A stretch of DNA of 64,000 nucleotides, taken from assembly GCA_027625915.1 (NCBI GenBank), contig JANTQA010000063.1:7583501-7647500 (forward strand), in the 5' to 3' direction. Within the stretch, counting starts at the first letter, position 1. Every line of letters begins with the position of its first letter. The notes under the pieces are model-generated. The model was not told the origin of the DNA and did not search any database. It saw only the letters and a program-made list of their open reading frames with translations. This document shows positions 11,270-24,216 of the stretch, in pieces. Made by a program: the position numbers and the translations under genes. This stretch comes from Anaeramoeba flamelloides (Eukaryota > Metamonada > Anaeramoebidae).

Positions 11270-11760
11270 CTTTCTGAAATTTGTTTTGAAATGTAGATTA
11301 GTTGCTGTAATTGTTTTAAAAAAATTAAATAATTAAAAAATATATATTTTTTACAAATTATTTAAAGTATGAATATATGTTACCAATAGTTTTATAAAAA
11401 GGAAACAAAAATAATCATTCTTTTAGTTTTTTATGTTAATGATTTTAGAAGTAAATCTTTGAAATTAAAAAATAGAAAAATAGTTACATTTTGGAAGTTC
11501 TAAATTTAAATTTTTCCATACTTGAATACTGTTATTTTTGGTTTCCTTTTTTAGATTTGGAAAAGGAAGAATTAAAATGAAATTACAAAATGAAACTTTT
11601 TTAATAGTGATCTTTATAAAAAATGTAATAATTTATTGTAAAATAAGAATTATAATAGATTTTTTCGAGTTTTTGAGGTATGGTACACTTGTATCATTGA
11701 AACTGAATTGTGAAGTAATTTGGTTGTCGAGAAATCTAGGGTAAAGTTAATCCCTTTAGT
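11270..11760. repeat. Dispersed ~490 bp repeat, copy 1 (second at 27440-27930)
   Basis: Shares ordered blocks with 27440-27930, among them AATCTTTGAAATTAAAAAA, AGTTCTAAAT, ATACTGTTATTT, TTAGATTTGG, AATAATTTATTGTAAAATAA and ATAATAGATTTTTT. Identity is interrupted by many indels, so the duplication is old. Minus-strand coding-like fragments occur in this copy and not in the other. No terminal inverted repeats were seen. Confidence 0.5.
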
Positions 11761-12033
11761 TCAGTAAACCTATTGTTATCAAAAAGTTTGAACAAAACTA
11801 AATCATCAAAAAATTTTTTATAATTTTTAATCAAGCTTTTACGAAACAACAAATAACTCAACAATCTTTTTGAATTGAAATTGAATATGTTGAAAATAAG
11901 CAAAGTAATAGTTTTTATTTTACTTACAACATTTATCAATTTAAAAAGATAACCATTTTGAAAAAAAATCATTTTTTATAAAATACTTTTTTTTTTTTAA
12001 TTTTATTTTTTTATTGAAATATTATAAACTCTG

Positions 12034-12698
12034 ATGCAAAAAAGGTTAGAACTTGTTGACGAAATCTTTAAAAAGTTTGAGAAAACAAAAAAAAGTAATT
12101 AGTCCCTTCAAAATTCGATCCCCCTCTAAATCATTCCTTTTCAATTTCTTTTTTTATTTTTCTTTTTTGTATTGTTTCTTCTTTTTCATTTTCTTTTCAA
12201 CAAATTTTTTAACAACCTTGGTTTCTAAATTTACAAAACATAAAATCAAAAGTTAACAATGAGTTATTGCTGAGCTTAAAGTTTTTCTTTCCAAACGTCT
12301 TAGAAAGTGCAATTGAGATCGTTGATACCCTCGAAACAACAAAAAACCAAAAAAAATTAGAACAAAAATTTTTAAAAGGAGACCTGAACAATGAAAGAGT
12401 TCAAACAAATTCTTCTTCTTCAACCAAGCTGCCAAAGGTTGTTTTGTTTGAAACAGAAAAATCCAAACGATCCTTTGTACGGTTTGAAAGTTTTTCTCGG
12501 AACACAGACGCTTATTTGATATACCCCCATCACTATTGTTCATGCCCTGATTTCCATTACAATGTAATCAATAGACAAAAGAACCTCTTTTGCAAACACA
12601 TTTTAGCAGTCAGAATTGCAAGCACACTTGGGTTGATCGAAAAAAGAGAAATCAAGGAATCCGAATATCTTGATTGGATTAACCAATTTGAAAATTAA
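12034..12698 (+). CDS. ZSWIM7: SWIM zinc-finger protein ZSWIM7/SWS1 (Shu complex), two exons
   Basis: Exon 1 is 12034-12094 (MQKRLELVDEIFKKFEKTKK) and exon 2 is 12253-12698. The 158 bp intron starts GTAATT and ends CAAAAG; exon 1 leaves one base and exon 2 supplies two, so the frame is kept. The product is 168 residues. After the junction NNELLLSLKFFFP aligns with the YLLSLKFLF segment of animal ZSWIM7. The SWIM motif is CSC, 15 residues, then CKH (CxC-x15-CxH), followed by ILAVRIASTLGLIE, also typical. SWS1/ZSWIM7 pairs with a RAD51 paralogue (SWSAP1 type) to promote homologous recombination. The length and both ends match the family, so the gene looks intact. Without the intron no ATG leads into the conserved frame, which supports the spliced start. 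Confidence 0.88.
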
Positions 12699-15600
12699 AC
12701 AAGTTTTTGTAAATAAAATTAAACATCACTTTTATAATTTTTCTTGTTTTCTTCTCTTGTTTATTTTCAAAAAAAAAGAATTTAAACCTACACCTGGGAA
12801 ATGGTGATTTAAAAAGAATTGAAAAGCTTTTTTTTTTTTTTTATTTGTTTTTTTGTTCCTAATAGACCATTGATCATAAACACCAATAAAAAGCAGCACT
12901 ATAACCCGAAAAAGAATTTCAGAACAAAAACAAGATTATTTAAGAAAGTGGGTACATTTTATTATTTTGGGAAATTTTAAATGTGTATCCTTACTGAAAA
13001 AAGATTTTTTGAATGACCTGAGATATTGAAATTTTGAAAACCAAAATACGATTCACTGTTTTATTTTTGAGAAGAAAAAAAGCAAATCAGAGTTGAGTCT
13101 TTCGTCTTTCGATTTTGGAACTTTTTTTTTTTATTAAATTTTTTGTTTTAATTAGAATTACTGAAGTCAAAAAAAGGGTGCAAAAAAATTTGATCCGTGT
13201 TTCAAAATAAAAAGCTTGTTTTTTTGTTATAGTAGACCTAAACGTTAACCAATCAAAGAAACCAATAATATACCCTAAAAAAATATGATATTGGTTTCTT
13301 AAAGTTCTATTATTTAAAAAGAAATTCTAAAAATGAAGGATCAAATTGCAATATTTATCTCAAAAAAAAAAATTTTATAATATTCTTAATTTTCTTAATG
13401 TACTTAATTTTTTTGAAAATTATTATCTGTCTTCAAAAAAACAAAAAATTTCAATAAATTACATTCATAATTTAAAATTTACTTAAAAAAATCAAGAAAT
13501 TTATTTTCAAAATTGATTTGAACTTAGGTATATTATGGTTGGTAAATTGGATAATCTATTGGAACTAGCAGAAAAAAAAAGCACGGATTATATTTTGAAA
13601 CACAGATTATAGTCGTTATGAACGTATTAAATTGTTCACTGTAGGTTTAGATCAAGAAATGTGTTGGATGGGAATGCTTGAAATTAATACCAGAATAAAC
13701 CTATATAAATAGACTGGGAAGGGGTGTATTTGAAACAAATCATTTCTTTTAGAATTCCAAAAAAGAAAGATCACGTTTCCATATAAATTTTTTGAAATTT
13801 AGAATGATTGAAAAAAAATATTCGACCAAAGTATATTTTCCAAGTTTTTTTTACTTTAACTTCCGATTTTTGGATGAGAGTAAAGATTGTGTTGCCTTGA
13901 ATTTTTTACCCCTTAATTTTTTACTGTTAGTTGGAAAATAATCGAAAAAAAATTTTGAAAATTCTATTTTCAAATATTTTTATTAAACAATACCCTAACA
14001 AAATATAATAGTTTTACATATCTTGGGGGGGGGGGTAATTAACTTTAAATAATAATCCAATAGATTATTATCAATTAAACCTACAAATACACTTTAAATC
14101 TACTTTCATATCAAAATTGATGTTGTGGTTTTGGAGATCGTAAAAATAGTCAATTTTTTGAACAAATTTTTAATAATTGATTAATCAAAGAAAAACCCAT
14201 TACATCATGTATTATTAAAAAACTGTCATTGTTTTGAGTTCTTCATTTTGTCTTTATTTATTTATTTAATTCTATTATTAATTGATCTTAATTATCCTTT
14301 TCAGTGAGGTTTACAATTAAAAAATGTGTTTCACTTTTTTTTACAACATTATTTTTGTAAAATAATTTATAAAAGATGTAGATCTGAAACCCATTATTAG
14401 TGTTTGCTCACTTTAATTCTCGGAATTTCTTTTTTTCTTGAAGTGAACTCGGAAAATTTTTTCAAAAAAAACATTAAAATTTGTATTTTTGAAATACACT
14501 CACTTATTCAACATTATTATATAAAAAATTTTAAAAAGGGTTTTCAACTTCATTAAGTATTCAGATAATGAAAAAAAAAATATCTATCAATTAAATTACA
14601 GTTTGTTCAAGAATCAGTGTTGGGTTTTTAGTTTGTGTTTTTCAAAATTGTTTGTGTTGTTTTTGTAAATAATTGTTGTTTTTTTTTTTTTTAAAGAGTG
14701 TTTTTTTGTTTTTAATTGTTGTTTTTGAAATATATTCAATTTCCTTAAAAAGAAAGTACAGCAAAACTGTATTTTCCAAACCTAACAGTATTTACAATAG
14801 TACTTTTTACCAAACCATTGTTCCACAATCTTCCAACTTCTGTTACCCTAATTAAGAACTAACCCAATGAAATTTCAACAAACTTGTCACCAAAATCCAC
14901 AAGCACCAGATCTTTAGGTTTGATCAAAAAAAAAAACAAAAGTAAATATATGAAACTTTTTAGGAAAAACTGTTTTGTATCTCTCTAAATCTGCAAAAAT
15001 GATTTCAAAATATTTCAAAATTTTTTGAAAAATGAAATGATCCCTAAAATTTCACTGTATTTTCTTTTTTTACCTTTGACCAGTAGCCTCAAAATCATCT
15101 CTTGTTATTATTGGTAAACTTTTATTTATTTACCTGGAATTTATTTGTGATATATATTGGGAGAACCAAGAATCCTAGGTGAAACAATATTTCAGAATAG
15201 AAAAAAAAGTTTATCAGCTGAAATTTTGTCCCATTAAAATTCTTCAAGATAATTGTTCAAATAATTTGACAATTTATTTTGAGGAATTATGAGAGCAAAT
15301 TTGATCTCTAAAAATATTAATTCTCATTGTCTAATGAAGATCTTTGGGGTTTTCATTCAATTAGAATAGAAAACTATTTTGATGGATCTTTAAAAAAAAA
15401 TTTTTGATTATATCTTGATGGATGTAAACTATTATGAATAAATTATGCTATTTTTCGAAAAATAAACACACTCTTGAAAATTGTTAATTTCAAACAATTA
15501 AAAACAAAAAACACTATTGAACAATTGTCTAAATAACAATTAAAAACCAAAGAATTCCAAAACAACAATAAAAAGTTGAAAAAAAATATTATGAATTCAA

Positions 15601-16766
15601 AACGAATTATTTAACAAATTGTACTATTAATTATAAAATAAATGGAAGAAAATTTCAGTTAGCTTTCCAAAATAACTATCCCAAGGATTAAAAATAAATC
15701 AACAAAGCTCCCAATTCTAAAATAGAAATTAAAAATTTAAACAGATTTTTGATCTCAACATTTGAAATTGGTTTTTTTTTAAAAATTTAATTTAGAAAGC
15801 TGAATGAAAATAGTGTTCCTATTATTTTGCAACAAATAGGATCTTGTTTCATTTTTTGATCTTCAACTTTGACGACCTTTCGAATTGTGTTCTTTTATTA
15901 AACGAAATTTTAAAAAATCAAATTATTTTCGAGATATTTAATTAAAAAATATCTATTCTCTTCATTTTGACCCCAATTGTAATCTATTTGTTCAAAAAAT
16001 CGATTGTAAAAAGAAAATAGGAAAGTGATTTGAAAATTTTTTGAATTATTCCTGAAATAACGGTCATATTTCATAATTGTCTATCTCTCATTGAAAGGCT
16101 TTCTTTGAAACAAAATCAAAAAATGTTAAAATCATCTATTTATTATTTACATGCCTTTCTTCATTTTTTGTTTCTTTCTTCTTACTTTAGAATCTTTATG
16201 CCAATAAAATAGAATACGAAGCTGAAGAAGAATAGTTGGTTTGACAATCAAAGACATTGGGCTTTTTTCTGAATGTGTTCTATTCACAAGTTAAATAACA
16301 AGAAAGTGTAATTATTGATCTACCTAAAAACACGAACAACAAAATTTATTCGAACTTTCCTAAATGTTAGGATCCGTTTACCCAGAAGACAAAGTTAATC
16401 AGAAAAAAAATTCCAAACTCTCAAATTGTTGATTTACGAGCGATGTTCTTTGAAATGATTTGAAATTAAAGCCACCTCCACTGAGGTTTGAGGATATCCC
16501 AGAAACTGGTTGGGTGTGAAGAAAATCAAATTTGAATGAATAAAGGAATGTGAGAAACTGTTGCATTTATACTTTGGAAGGAATCTGGAACAAGTATGGG
16601 AACGATTAGCCAACTGCTTATTTGGGGTTTCTACTGGTTAGTGAAAGATTCGATCAATTGTTCCAGCATCCCAAACCAGAATTTATAACATTATTTAGAA
16701 CGTAATTCTATTATGTAATCGTTTCTTTTTTTTTTTTTTCATTCCTAAAATACGTAATTTACAACT
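12699..16766. other. Gene-poor region with short coding-like islands
   Basis: Mostly A/T-rich. On the minus strand, short peptides with splice-like borders occur at about 15075-15120 (ITRDDFEATGQ before GTAAAA), 14865-14920 (DLVLVDFGDKFVEISLG before GTTAGT) and 14814-14854 (GNRSWKIVEQWF before GTAAAA). On the plus strand, 16193-16237 follows a CTTACTTTAG acceptor and reads NLYANKIEYEAEEE then a stop, while 13534-13710 reads GKLDNLLELAEKK and GLDQEMCWMGMLEINT in different frames. A G+C-richer stretch lies at 16470-16680. A hairpin (AAGAAACCAAT with ATTGGTTTCTT) is near 13254-13301, and an eleven-G run near 14024. None could be assembled into a gene. Confidence 0.3.
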
Positions 16767-16839
16767 TCTTCCGTGGCGCAGTTGGCAGCGCAACAGACTG
16801 TTAATCTGGAGGTCGGTGGTTCGAGCCCACCCGGGAGAG
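16767..16839 (+). tRNA. tRNA-Asn (anticodon GTT)
   Basis: 73 nt cloverleaf. The acceptor stem TCTTCCG pairs with CGGGAGA (one G-U pair), discriminator G. The D stem GCGC/GCGC encloses AGTTGGCA. The anticodon stem CAGA/TCTG encloses the loop CTGTTAA, anticodon GTT. The T stem GGTGG/CCACC encloses TTCGAGC, which serves as box B. No intron and no encoded CCA. The box A region TGGCGCAGTTGG is intact. A T run follows at once. Confidence 0.95.
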
Positions 16840-16845
16840 TTTTTT
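16840..16845 (+). terminator. RNA polymerase III T-run terminator
   Basis: Six T residues directly after the tRNA discriminator base, the usual pol III stop signal. Confidence 0.8.
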
Positions 16846-18202
16846 ATTGTTTTTTTTCTTTTTTATATCTCGAACATCTAAAGATTACGAAACCATTATG
16901 TATCACTTCTTTTTTACCAAGTATACAAGACAAAACAAATCGAAAAATTTTAATTTTTTAAAAAAAAATATTCCAAAATAAAAAAAAAAAATTTTAATAA
17001 TTTTATTATTAATTACTCAAAATTTATTCAAAAATAATCAATAAACCATCTCAAATTCTTTTAAAAAAACACCAATTTATTAATTATTGTTGTTTTTTTA
17101 ATTGAATTAACAATATTTTTACCGACCTTTAACAAGTATATAAAATATTTTATAATAATAAAAAAAATTCTAATCAATAACGAATCTAAAAACAAGTTAT
17201 ATTTATCCTGTTTGTGTTACTAACCCTAAACTAATAAAGAATGGCAATTTTTATTGATAATATTCATATTTTAAATGTTTTAACTTTCAACCTTAATGTA
17301 AAAAAAAATAACCAATTCCTCCCTCTTTGCCATTTTGAGTATTATTCTAAAAATAAGTCAATAATCGTTTAATAGTTTGAAATTGATCACACAACCTTAT
17401 GACGTTTGATCCTTAATCTTGAAATTTAATGTTAATTTTTAAAAAAACAAGTTTTCAGTAAGGTTCATACATGGAATTTTTCACATTTAAAAATTGTTCA
17501 AGTTGAAAAAAGGTTTTCCTCAATAACGATTTTATTTCTATAAAGTATACATGTAACAATTCAGATCAAGTTAGAATAAAATTAAAAGAAAAAGTAATTT
17601 GACAGATATGAAACACCAAAATAATCTATTCAATATAAATAGTAATTTTTGAAATAACAAAACAAAATATTTTTAAAATATAAAACTTTACTTGGATAAC
17701 CTTGATCAATTTATCGAATAGTTGTTCAGCACACACGTGTCTAAAAGAAAAATATGTTGCTATTATGTACATTATATTAAAACTGCAGACCCAGATACGT
17801 AACAGAATCTTCTAGAAAAAGAGTACACCCATTGATCTAACGAATTAAAAAGAATCCCCTTATTTGTAAAAACCCAAGCATTTGAAAATAAAATCTACTT
17901 TTCTCAACAAATTTCCCCGTTGAATCATCAATCTAAAGACTCAGAGGCTATAAAACGGTATATTCTTAAATTTCAAAATTAATCAAATTGGATTTTTTTC
18001 GTATTTTTGAAGAGTTTCTTGATTATTATCATCTTTGCCAAAGTTTTTAATGGTTTTAAGTGTGTATGGAGGAAAAATAAAATGGATTTTTTTGTGATTG
18101 ATTATATTTTATTAGTTAAATTGCAGAAAATCCAAAATTTTGATTTCATCAATTAAATATTTTGAAAATTTGAAAGAAACCCAATTTTAATCATCAGAGT
18201 TG

Positions 18203-18372
18203 CAATCAGTTCCACTTTTAAGGCACAATAAAAAACTCAAATTAAGGCACAAAATTCAGATTCTAGTAAAATAAATTGTAAAAAAAAAATTACAAATTTT
18301 GTGCCTTAATTTGAGATTTTTTTGTTCCTTAAATTTCTTTAAAAGTTTGTGCCTTAAAAGTGGAACTGACTG
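18203..18372. mobile_element. Palindromic MITE, copy 5 (left arm shortened)
   Basis: 170 bp copy ending GTGGAACTGACTG then TA. The right arm is complete. The left arm goes from the first GGCACAA block straight to AAAAACTCAAATTAAGGCAC, so about 26 bp between two of the internal direct repeats is missing. Confidence 0.75.
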
Positions 18373-18569
18373 TAGTGGAAAATTTTTTCCCTTTAAAACA
18401 AGTTACAAAAGTCTAATAGGACTCTTATTTATTATTTTTTTCAAAACCCAGTACAAAATTCTCTAAAATACCACCTAAATCACCCAAACTCAGTCTACTA
18501 AACTATAACCCATATTAGCATATTTTAACCTACCTGGAAAGCGTATTTTAAACCCCCATATCTATATAT

Positions 18570-18740
18570 CTATTGATTGAATTCACCATTTTGAAAAAAA
18601 TAGAATTTCACCTTCAAAACCCCTGAAATAAAAATAAAACGAGAGTATTGAACCCAGTAAATTTTAAATGAACACTGCACACATTTTAGAATTTTTCTTA
18701 CAAGATTGACAATGAAATACCCTTCCTTTGACACTTCCAT
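18570..18740 (-). CDS. Small ATG open frame, uncertain
   Basis: 56-codon frame from ATG at 18740 to TAG at 18572-18570, beginning MEVSKEGYFIVNL. It is G+C-richer than its surroundings and has a GTAAGA/TTTCAG pair inside, so the true product could be spliced, although the splice would bring a stop into frame. No domain is visible. It may be a small gene, a first exon or chance. Confidence 0.2.
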   Translation of the reverse strand: MEVSKEGYFIVNLVRKILKCVQCSFKIYWVQYSRFIFISGVLKVKFYFFQNGEFNQ

Positions 18741-20289
18741 TTTAGTATTTTAACCACACCCCTGAGAAAATTTAGCCAACACTTTAATATACTAGATAAG
18801 TTACATAATAATCGAAATAGAATATAAAAAAAAAATCACAAAACATAAACCATGATTAGAAATAATATTACCCATTTTTTTTTTTTTATCAAATATTAAT
18901 GTAGAAACAAAACCTTTATTGGCCTTTAGGTATTACCAAAAAAGTGTACCTTTTTTTTTTTTACATTTCGTTAAAAATCATCTCTGTTAGTCGGGCTATT
19001 CATTAATTGATAATACCAAATTAAGTTTAATATTAATACCAATTGAATCAATGGCGAAGGTATTTATTTCAAAATATGTTTGATGGAAATATTTCCAAAA
19101 AATGTAAAAAAAATAGCCTTTTTTTGGTGAAAACAATCACGACCAATTTCAATAAAAAAAACTGGAAATATCGAAAGCATACAAATGTTTTATAAACAAT
19201 CAAATGTAGTTATATTTTTTCAATTCTATTTGGAAATTTATCAAGATTAAACAAGTCATGAAAATGGTTTTTTCTATCCAAAAGAAAATAATAAACACCA
19301 ATTTTCAACCTAAAAAATATCTTATAAAATCGAGATGAGAAAATTTAATATCTTTTATTTATGTAATACAATACTAATAAACAAATTGAATTATTATCAA
19401 GAATTGAATAATGGTAGTTAATTATTTTGAATGTTTAAATAACTTTTTGAAGATTGAGTTTAATATAAATCCCGATTCAAAATTTTTAACACACCAAAAT
19501 TTGATTTGTGAAAAAAAAAACTTATTTAATCAATTAAAGAAGAAATACCAAATTACAACCATTTGTGAATTGGAACGTTAACACTTGTTTATAAATTACA
19601 ATACCCAAAAAACAAAAAATAAATAATTATCAATACAAATAAATCATGGGTGTCTTAAAAATTTTGGAGAGAGCAAAACAAAAAAATACATTTGGTAAAT
19701 TTGTTGAAATTCTATTAGGAATATTGATCGATCAAATGGTTAGAGACTACCTTTTAATTTTATTTGAGTTCTTCTCTTAGGAACAACTCAACTTTAACAC
19801 TATATCAATTGTTCGAAAAAAAATTGATCGGACGAAACAAGTTACTTAATTTAAAAAATAAAGGAAATGAAAACAAAAACTAAAAGATGAAAAAATGATT
19901 TTCATATTTTTTACAAAAATCAAAGTTATTTCCAATTTGAATGCAATTGTATTATTATAATTCTTTGGAACATTTAAGCTGTGTGTAAAATTTTGAATTT
20001 TATTTTTTTATTTATTTATTTAGAGAAAGGAGTAATTAAAGAAAAATTATCAAATAAAAAAAAAGAGAAGAAGAAAAATAATTAAAACATATATAAAAAA
20101 AAAAATTTTCATTTTCATGACCAAATAGAAACTATCCATGTACTGAGAAAGGAAGATAAAAACCCGGGAGAACAATTATCGATTATAGAAAAAAATTCCA
20201 CAATTCGTGATTAATAATTGGTATTCCACCGTCATTAGGTTTTTTTTTTTGAATTTAAAAGAAATAATTGATTAAAATCTTTGATTTTG

Positions 20290-20352
20290 CTCAATTCCTT
20301 TGAATTAAAAAAAACCTAGACCTGACATCTCAGGGTGGGGTACTAGGTACCC
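20290..20352. repeat. GC-rich repeat box
   Basis: CCTAGACCTGACATC followed by GGGTGGGGTACTAGGTACCC, preceded by TTGATTTTGCTCAATTC and a short A run. A similar AATCTTTGATTxxATTCAATTC sequence plus A run precedes the GC-rich box at 40470-40540, suggesting one dispersed family. Confidence 0.35.
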
Positions 20353-23293
20353 GAATTTAAATATTTTTTACTATTTTAAAGATTTTTTGTTTTCACTTTA
20401 TTTTTGCTATTTTTTCTTTATTACCCTAAGTTTTCTAACCATAAGAGCTTTGATAAAAAATTCCCGCCACGCGCAATAAATTTCATAATTTTGATTAGTC
20501 ATGTTGAAGAGTTTCTGTGAATTTTTTCTTAGAATAACTTTTTCGTATAGTTTTGTATCTAGAATTTTTGACAATTTTTTTTCCATTTGATTCTGATAAA
20601 TTTATACCTTTCACAATACCAAATGAAGTAGTTTATATTTTCATAATAATGAGTACAATAATCACATTTTTTACATTTGTTTTTTTTTAAATGTGTTATA
20701 TTCTAATTTATTTTTTAAAACACATGGGTATCAATTTGATCCATTTGTAAAAGTTCTAAATTTGAGAGACGCAGTAGAACTTGATTTAAATTTTAGATAA
20801 TTTTTTTTTTAAATTAAAGTTTTCATTTTTGATAATTTGGTTGTATTCTTTTATTTTCCAACTTTGATTGGTTTTCAAATTATTTAGATATACATTTTTT
20901 AAATTTTTTTTTTAAAACATTAAAAGACGCTGTTTTCCAAATATTTATTTCTTTATTGAGTTTATAATCAAAATTTTGAATTTGAGTTTAGATATATTTT
21001 AAAATAAATTTACCCCACTTTATTGGAAATGGCTTATATTCCAAAATTGTGCCTTAAAAAAAATTGTTTTGTACTTATTTGATTTTTCAGTTTGTGTATT
21101 TTAAAGTTAACATACATAATATATTCTATCAAATTTACACAAAAAAGACAAATTTACACAATAACATAATTCTTTTATGCAAATGTAATTTATTTTGTGA
21201 ATAACTCACCTTTTATGACGAAAAGGTTAATTCTACTAAAAAGCAACAATTGAAAAAAAAAAATGATGTTTTTTCAAATAAAATTAGTTTTTTTTTCAAT
21301 CTTATGATATTTTAGAATTAATAAATTATGATACAACTGAGCGACTCTAAATAAAAAATTAATTAAGATAAGGATTTTTTTTTGAATAACAAAATGATCT
21401 TCAAAACAGAATTTTTTTAAAAAAATGAACAAAAAATAAACAAAAAATATCAATGATCAGATCAATATAATTACTGAATTTTGTTTTGGTTTGATTGGTA
21501 AATTTATATATCCTTTTCGTTAACTCAAATAACAAAATATTGTAAATTAAAATTTCTCAATATACAATTGGAGCATATTTTACTACCAAAATAAAAATTG
21601 GGATATTATCAGCTCCACTGATGTTCTAGATTTACCTAACCCCCCCAGATAAACCATTTCTTTGAGTATCTGTATCAAAAAAAGATCCTTTTAATTGTAA
21701 ATATTTTTTATAATAAAAAAATTTCAAAATTCGTATCAAAATTATTTTTTATTATTTTTTTCTTTTTTCATTTGTCTTTCAAAAAATAAAATGATTACAC
21801 TATATTTTTATTTATTAATCTATATCGGTTCTTATCTCTAAACACTTTAGTAAAATACATTATTATTCAAAAAAAAAAAAAATAATTATACAAATTTTTT
21901 TCGGATGAAAAATCTGCCCCTATTTTTGAAATTTAGTTTAGAACAGCATTCTAAACAATTCAGAATATTTGATTGAAACATTAATATCTTTTTTTTTCGT
22001 TCTTATTCTTTACACAACTTTAAATATTATTGAAAATTTACTCTAAAGTTGAGTGGTTTGCTCTTTTAAGCAATTAATAAGTTAGACCTAAGAGAAATTT
22101 CTTTTTATTTATGATGATTTAACCTTTGAAGGTAAAATACTATTTTTACAATACTCTAACCTGGCCCAAACAGCACTTATAATCAAAAATAAATTACTAT
22201 ATAATTCATTTGCCTAAGAATTTACAATATTAATTAATATTCTTTAAAATGTATTTTTATTTCCAGATATTTTTTTTTTATTGAACTGTATAAATAAATA
22301 TACTATTTTATTTTGATTTTTTTTTTACTTTTATTTATCAATTTTTAATTTATTGTATTTTTTTTTGTGATCCGGGAGATAAAGATATTCAAATTTATTG
22401 GGTATTATTTCAACAAATACCCATTTAGAAGGCGTTTTAATTGTTAAAAACCCAAATTTCCATCGAAAAAACTATTTTTGAGTGAAAAAGCAAGGTAATT
22501 TTGAAAAAGTTTTTATTTGTGAAAAAAATCAGGTTTTTACTAACAAATAATAATATCCCTAGATTTGTCACTTTGGGATGTAAAATCTATTAAGTATTCT
22601 TGGGTTTACCTTATAATAGCGAATCTATTAAATTTGGTGAACATTCCTAAACGCATACCGATTTTAATCATCTTTAATGTTATTATTGAATTAATTAATC
22701 AATCTTGAATTTATTAAACTAATATCTCAAAAATTTGGAATATTTAAAATAGTTATAATAATGCTAAAACTGTAATTTCATACAAATCGGAAATAATTTT
22801 GATTTTTGTAAAATATTCAAATTATTTTTGTAATTTTTAGTTTTTTGTATTCATTTTATTTTTTAAATTAACCAAACTAGTCTACTTTGAACATGATTTT
22901 TTTTTCCAAAAATTGATATTAATTTAAAACTTTACTATATTAAAGAGAAGAGTTCAACTGAAAATTTGAGTGATCAATAATACTAATAGAATTTAAACAA
23001 ATTTAGTATTGAAATTTTTATGATCTACCTGCGAAATTTTTTAAAAAACACACTCTTTATTTATTTTGATTGATGATGACATAAGTATTTAATTTTTTTT
23101 TTTTTTTGGTAGGTATCTTGAATTCTAAAATATTTTTAACAAGTAAACTAGTCAATGGTTCTAATTATGCATTTCTTATAGAATTTATTTAATATATTTA
23201 TATATATACTAAAAAATTTTTTAGTTGTGTCAAATTTTTTTCAGGAGGAATTTTATTTTTAATTGTTTAATGTTTAAAATGATAATTAATCTA

Positions 23294-23488
23294 CAATAAA
23301 TTGCACTTTTAAGACAAAAACGTTCAAATGTATTTATGATATAAGAAAAATCTAAAAATATGGCTCAAAATTTAAATTCTAGTAAAATAATTGGTGTAAA
23401 ATAAATTTCCAAAAATATGCTTTATTTGTAGATTTTTTTTTGCCTTAATTTTTCTTGAATATTTGTATCTTAAAAGTGGAACTTACTA
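23294..23488. mobile_element. Palindromic MITE, copy 6 (degraded)
   Basis: 195 bp between TA dinucleotides (23292-23293, 23489-23490), with left end CAATAAATTGCACTTTTAAG and right end AAAAGTGGAACTTACTA. The internal TTAAGGCAC blocks are mostly mutated, so this is one of the older copies. Confidence 0.7.
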
Positions 23489-24165
23489 TATTAAAACAAG
23501 AATTTTTCATTGATTAACATAGTGTCTTCTAATTCGAAACTTTTCATAATAATAGTATACAGAAACACTCTTTCGAAAAATTTAAAACTCAATTTAATTA
23601 TTAAAAAAATAATTGAATAAGATTTTGGTTATTATCACCTTGTATTTTTTTTTATCAATATAAATATATAATGGAAATGTTTTTTTTTAAATTTTATTAT
23701 AATTTTACAAAAATCCGAATAAGATGTTTTTGTGGGGTATCAATTAAACCGATTAAAAAACTTTAAGTGACCTCTTTTCTGGAATTCTATTAAAAATATC
23801 TTGTTAAAATAATTTTATTACAATTCAACTCATGTATTGAATATTCAAAATTGTAATAAAATAAAAACATTCATTTTCTGTTTTGAAAAAAGATAAATCC
23901 AATATTTTTAGTTTAAACAATAAGTTTAAATATTTGGATATCATTGAAGATTTAGACCATTTTCTATAGAATTGCTAAGTATATAAAGATAATTGTAAAA
24001 TCTAGAAACTTGAATTAAAAAAAATTAATATTTCTTTTAAATTAAAAACTATTATTATTTTTGAGATAATCAGAAAAAAATATTCATTGTATTTATTTGC
24101 CCTAGTGAACAATAAACTTATTTTTCTGTCTTTAAGTAAAAATTTAAATAAAAATTAAGGAATCC

Positions 24166-24216
24166 AGGAAGTGCCGTCAAGTACCGGACCGTGCCTAGGT
24201 GTTCCAGAAAATCAAC
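24166..24216. repeat. GC-rich repeat box
   Basis: In reverse complement it reads CTAGGCACGGTCC then GGTACTTGACGGCACTT, aligning with CTATGCACTCTACTGTACTT and GACTGCACT at 40473-40500. It stands out sharply from the flanking A/T sequence. Confidence 0.4.

Larger units (their letters stand above)
8983..12033. other. AT-rich region with half MITE and repeat, no firm gene
   Basis: Holds the half MITE near 9314-9355 and the repeat at about 11270-11760. On the minus strand, 11029-11140 reads as a short balanced peptide ending EKKKHTFSLDQF before a stop, and 11736-11972 is an ATG frame of 78 codons containing NYKKFFDDLVLFKLFDNNRF. These could be exons or a decayed gene. I could not join them by splice phase and recognise no family. 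Confidence 0.3.

Noticed and set aside
16773-16961. 62-codon frame MAQLAAQQTVNLEVGGSS
   Set aside because: It is the translation of the tRNA-Asn gene and its flank.
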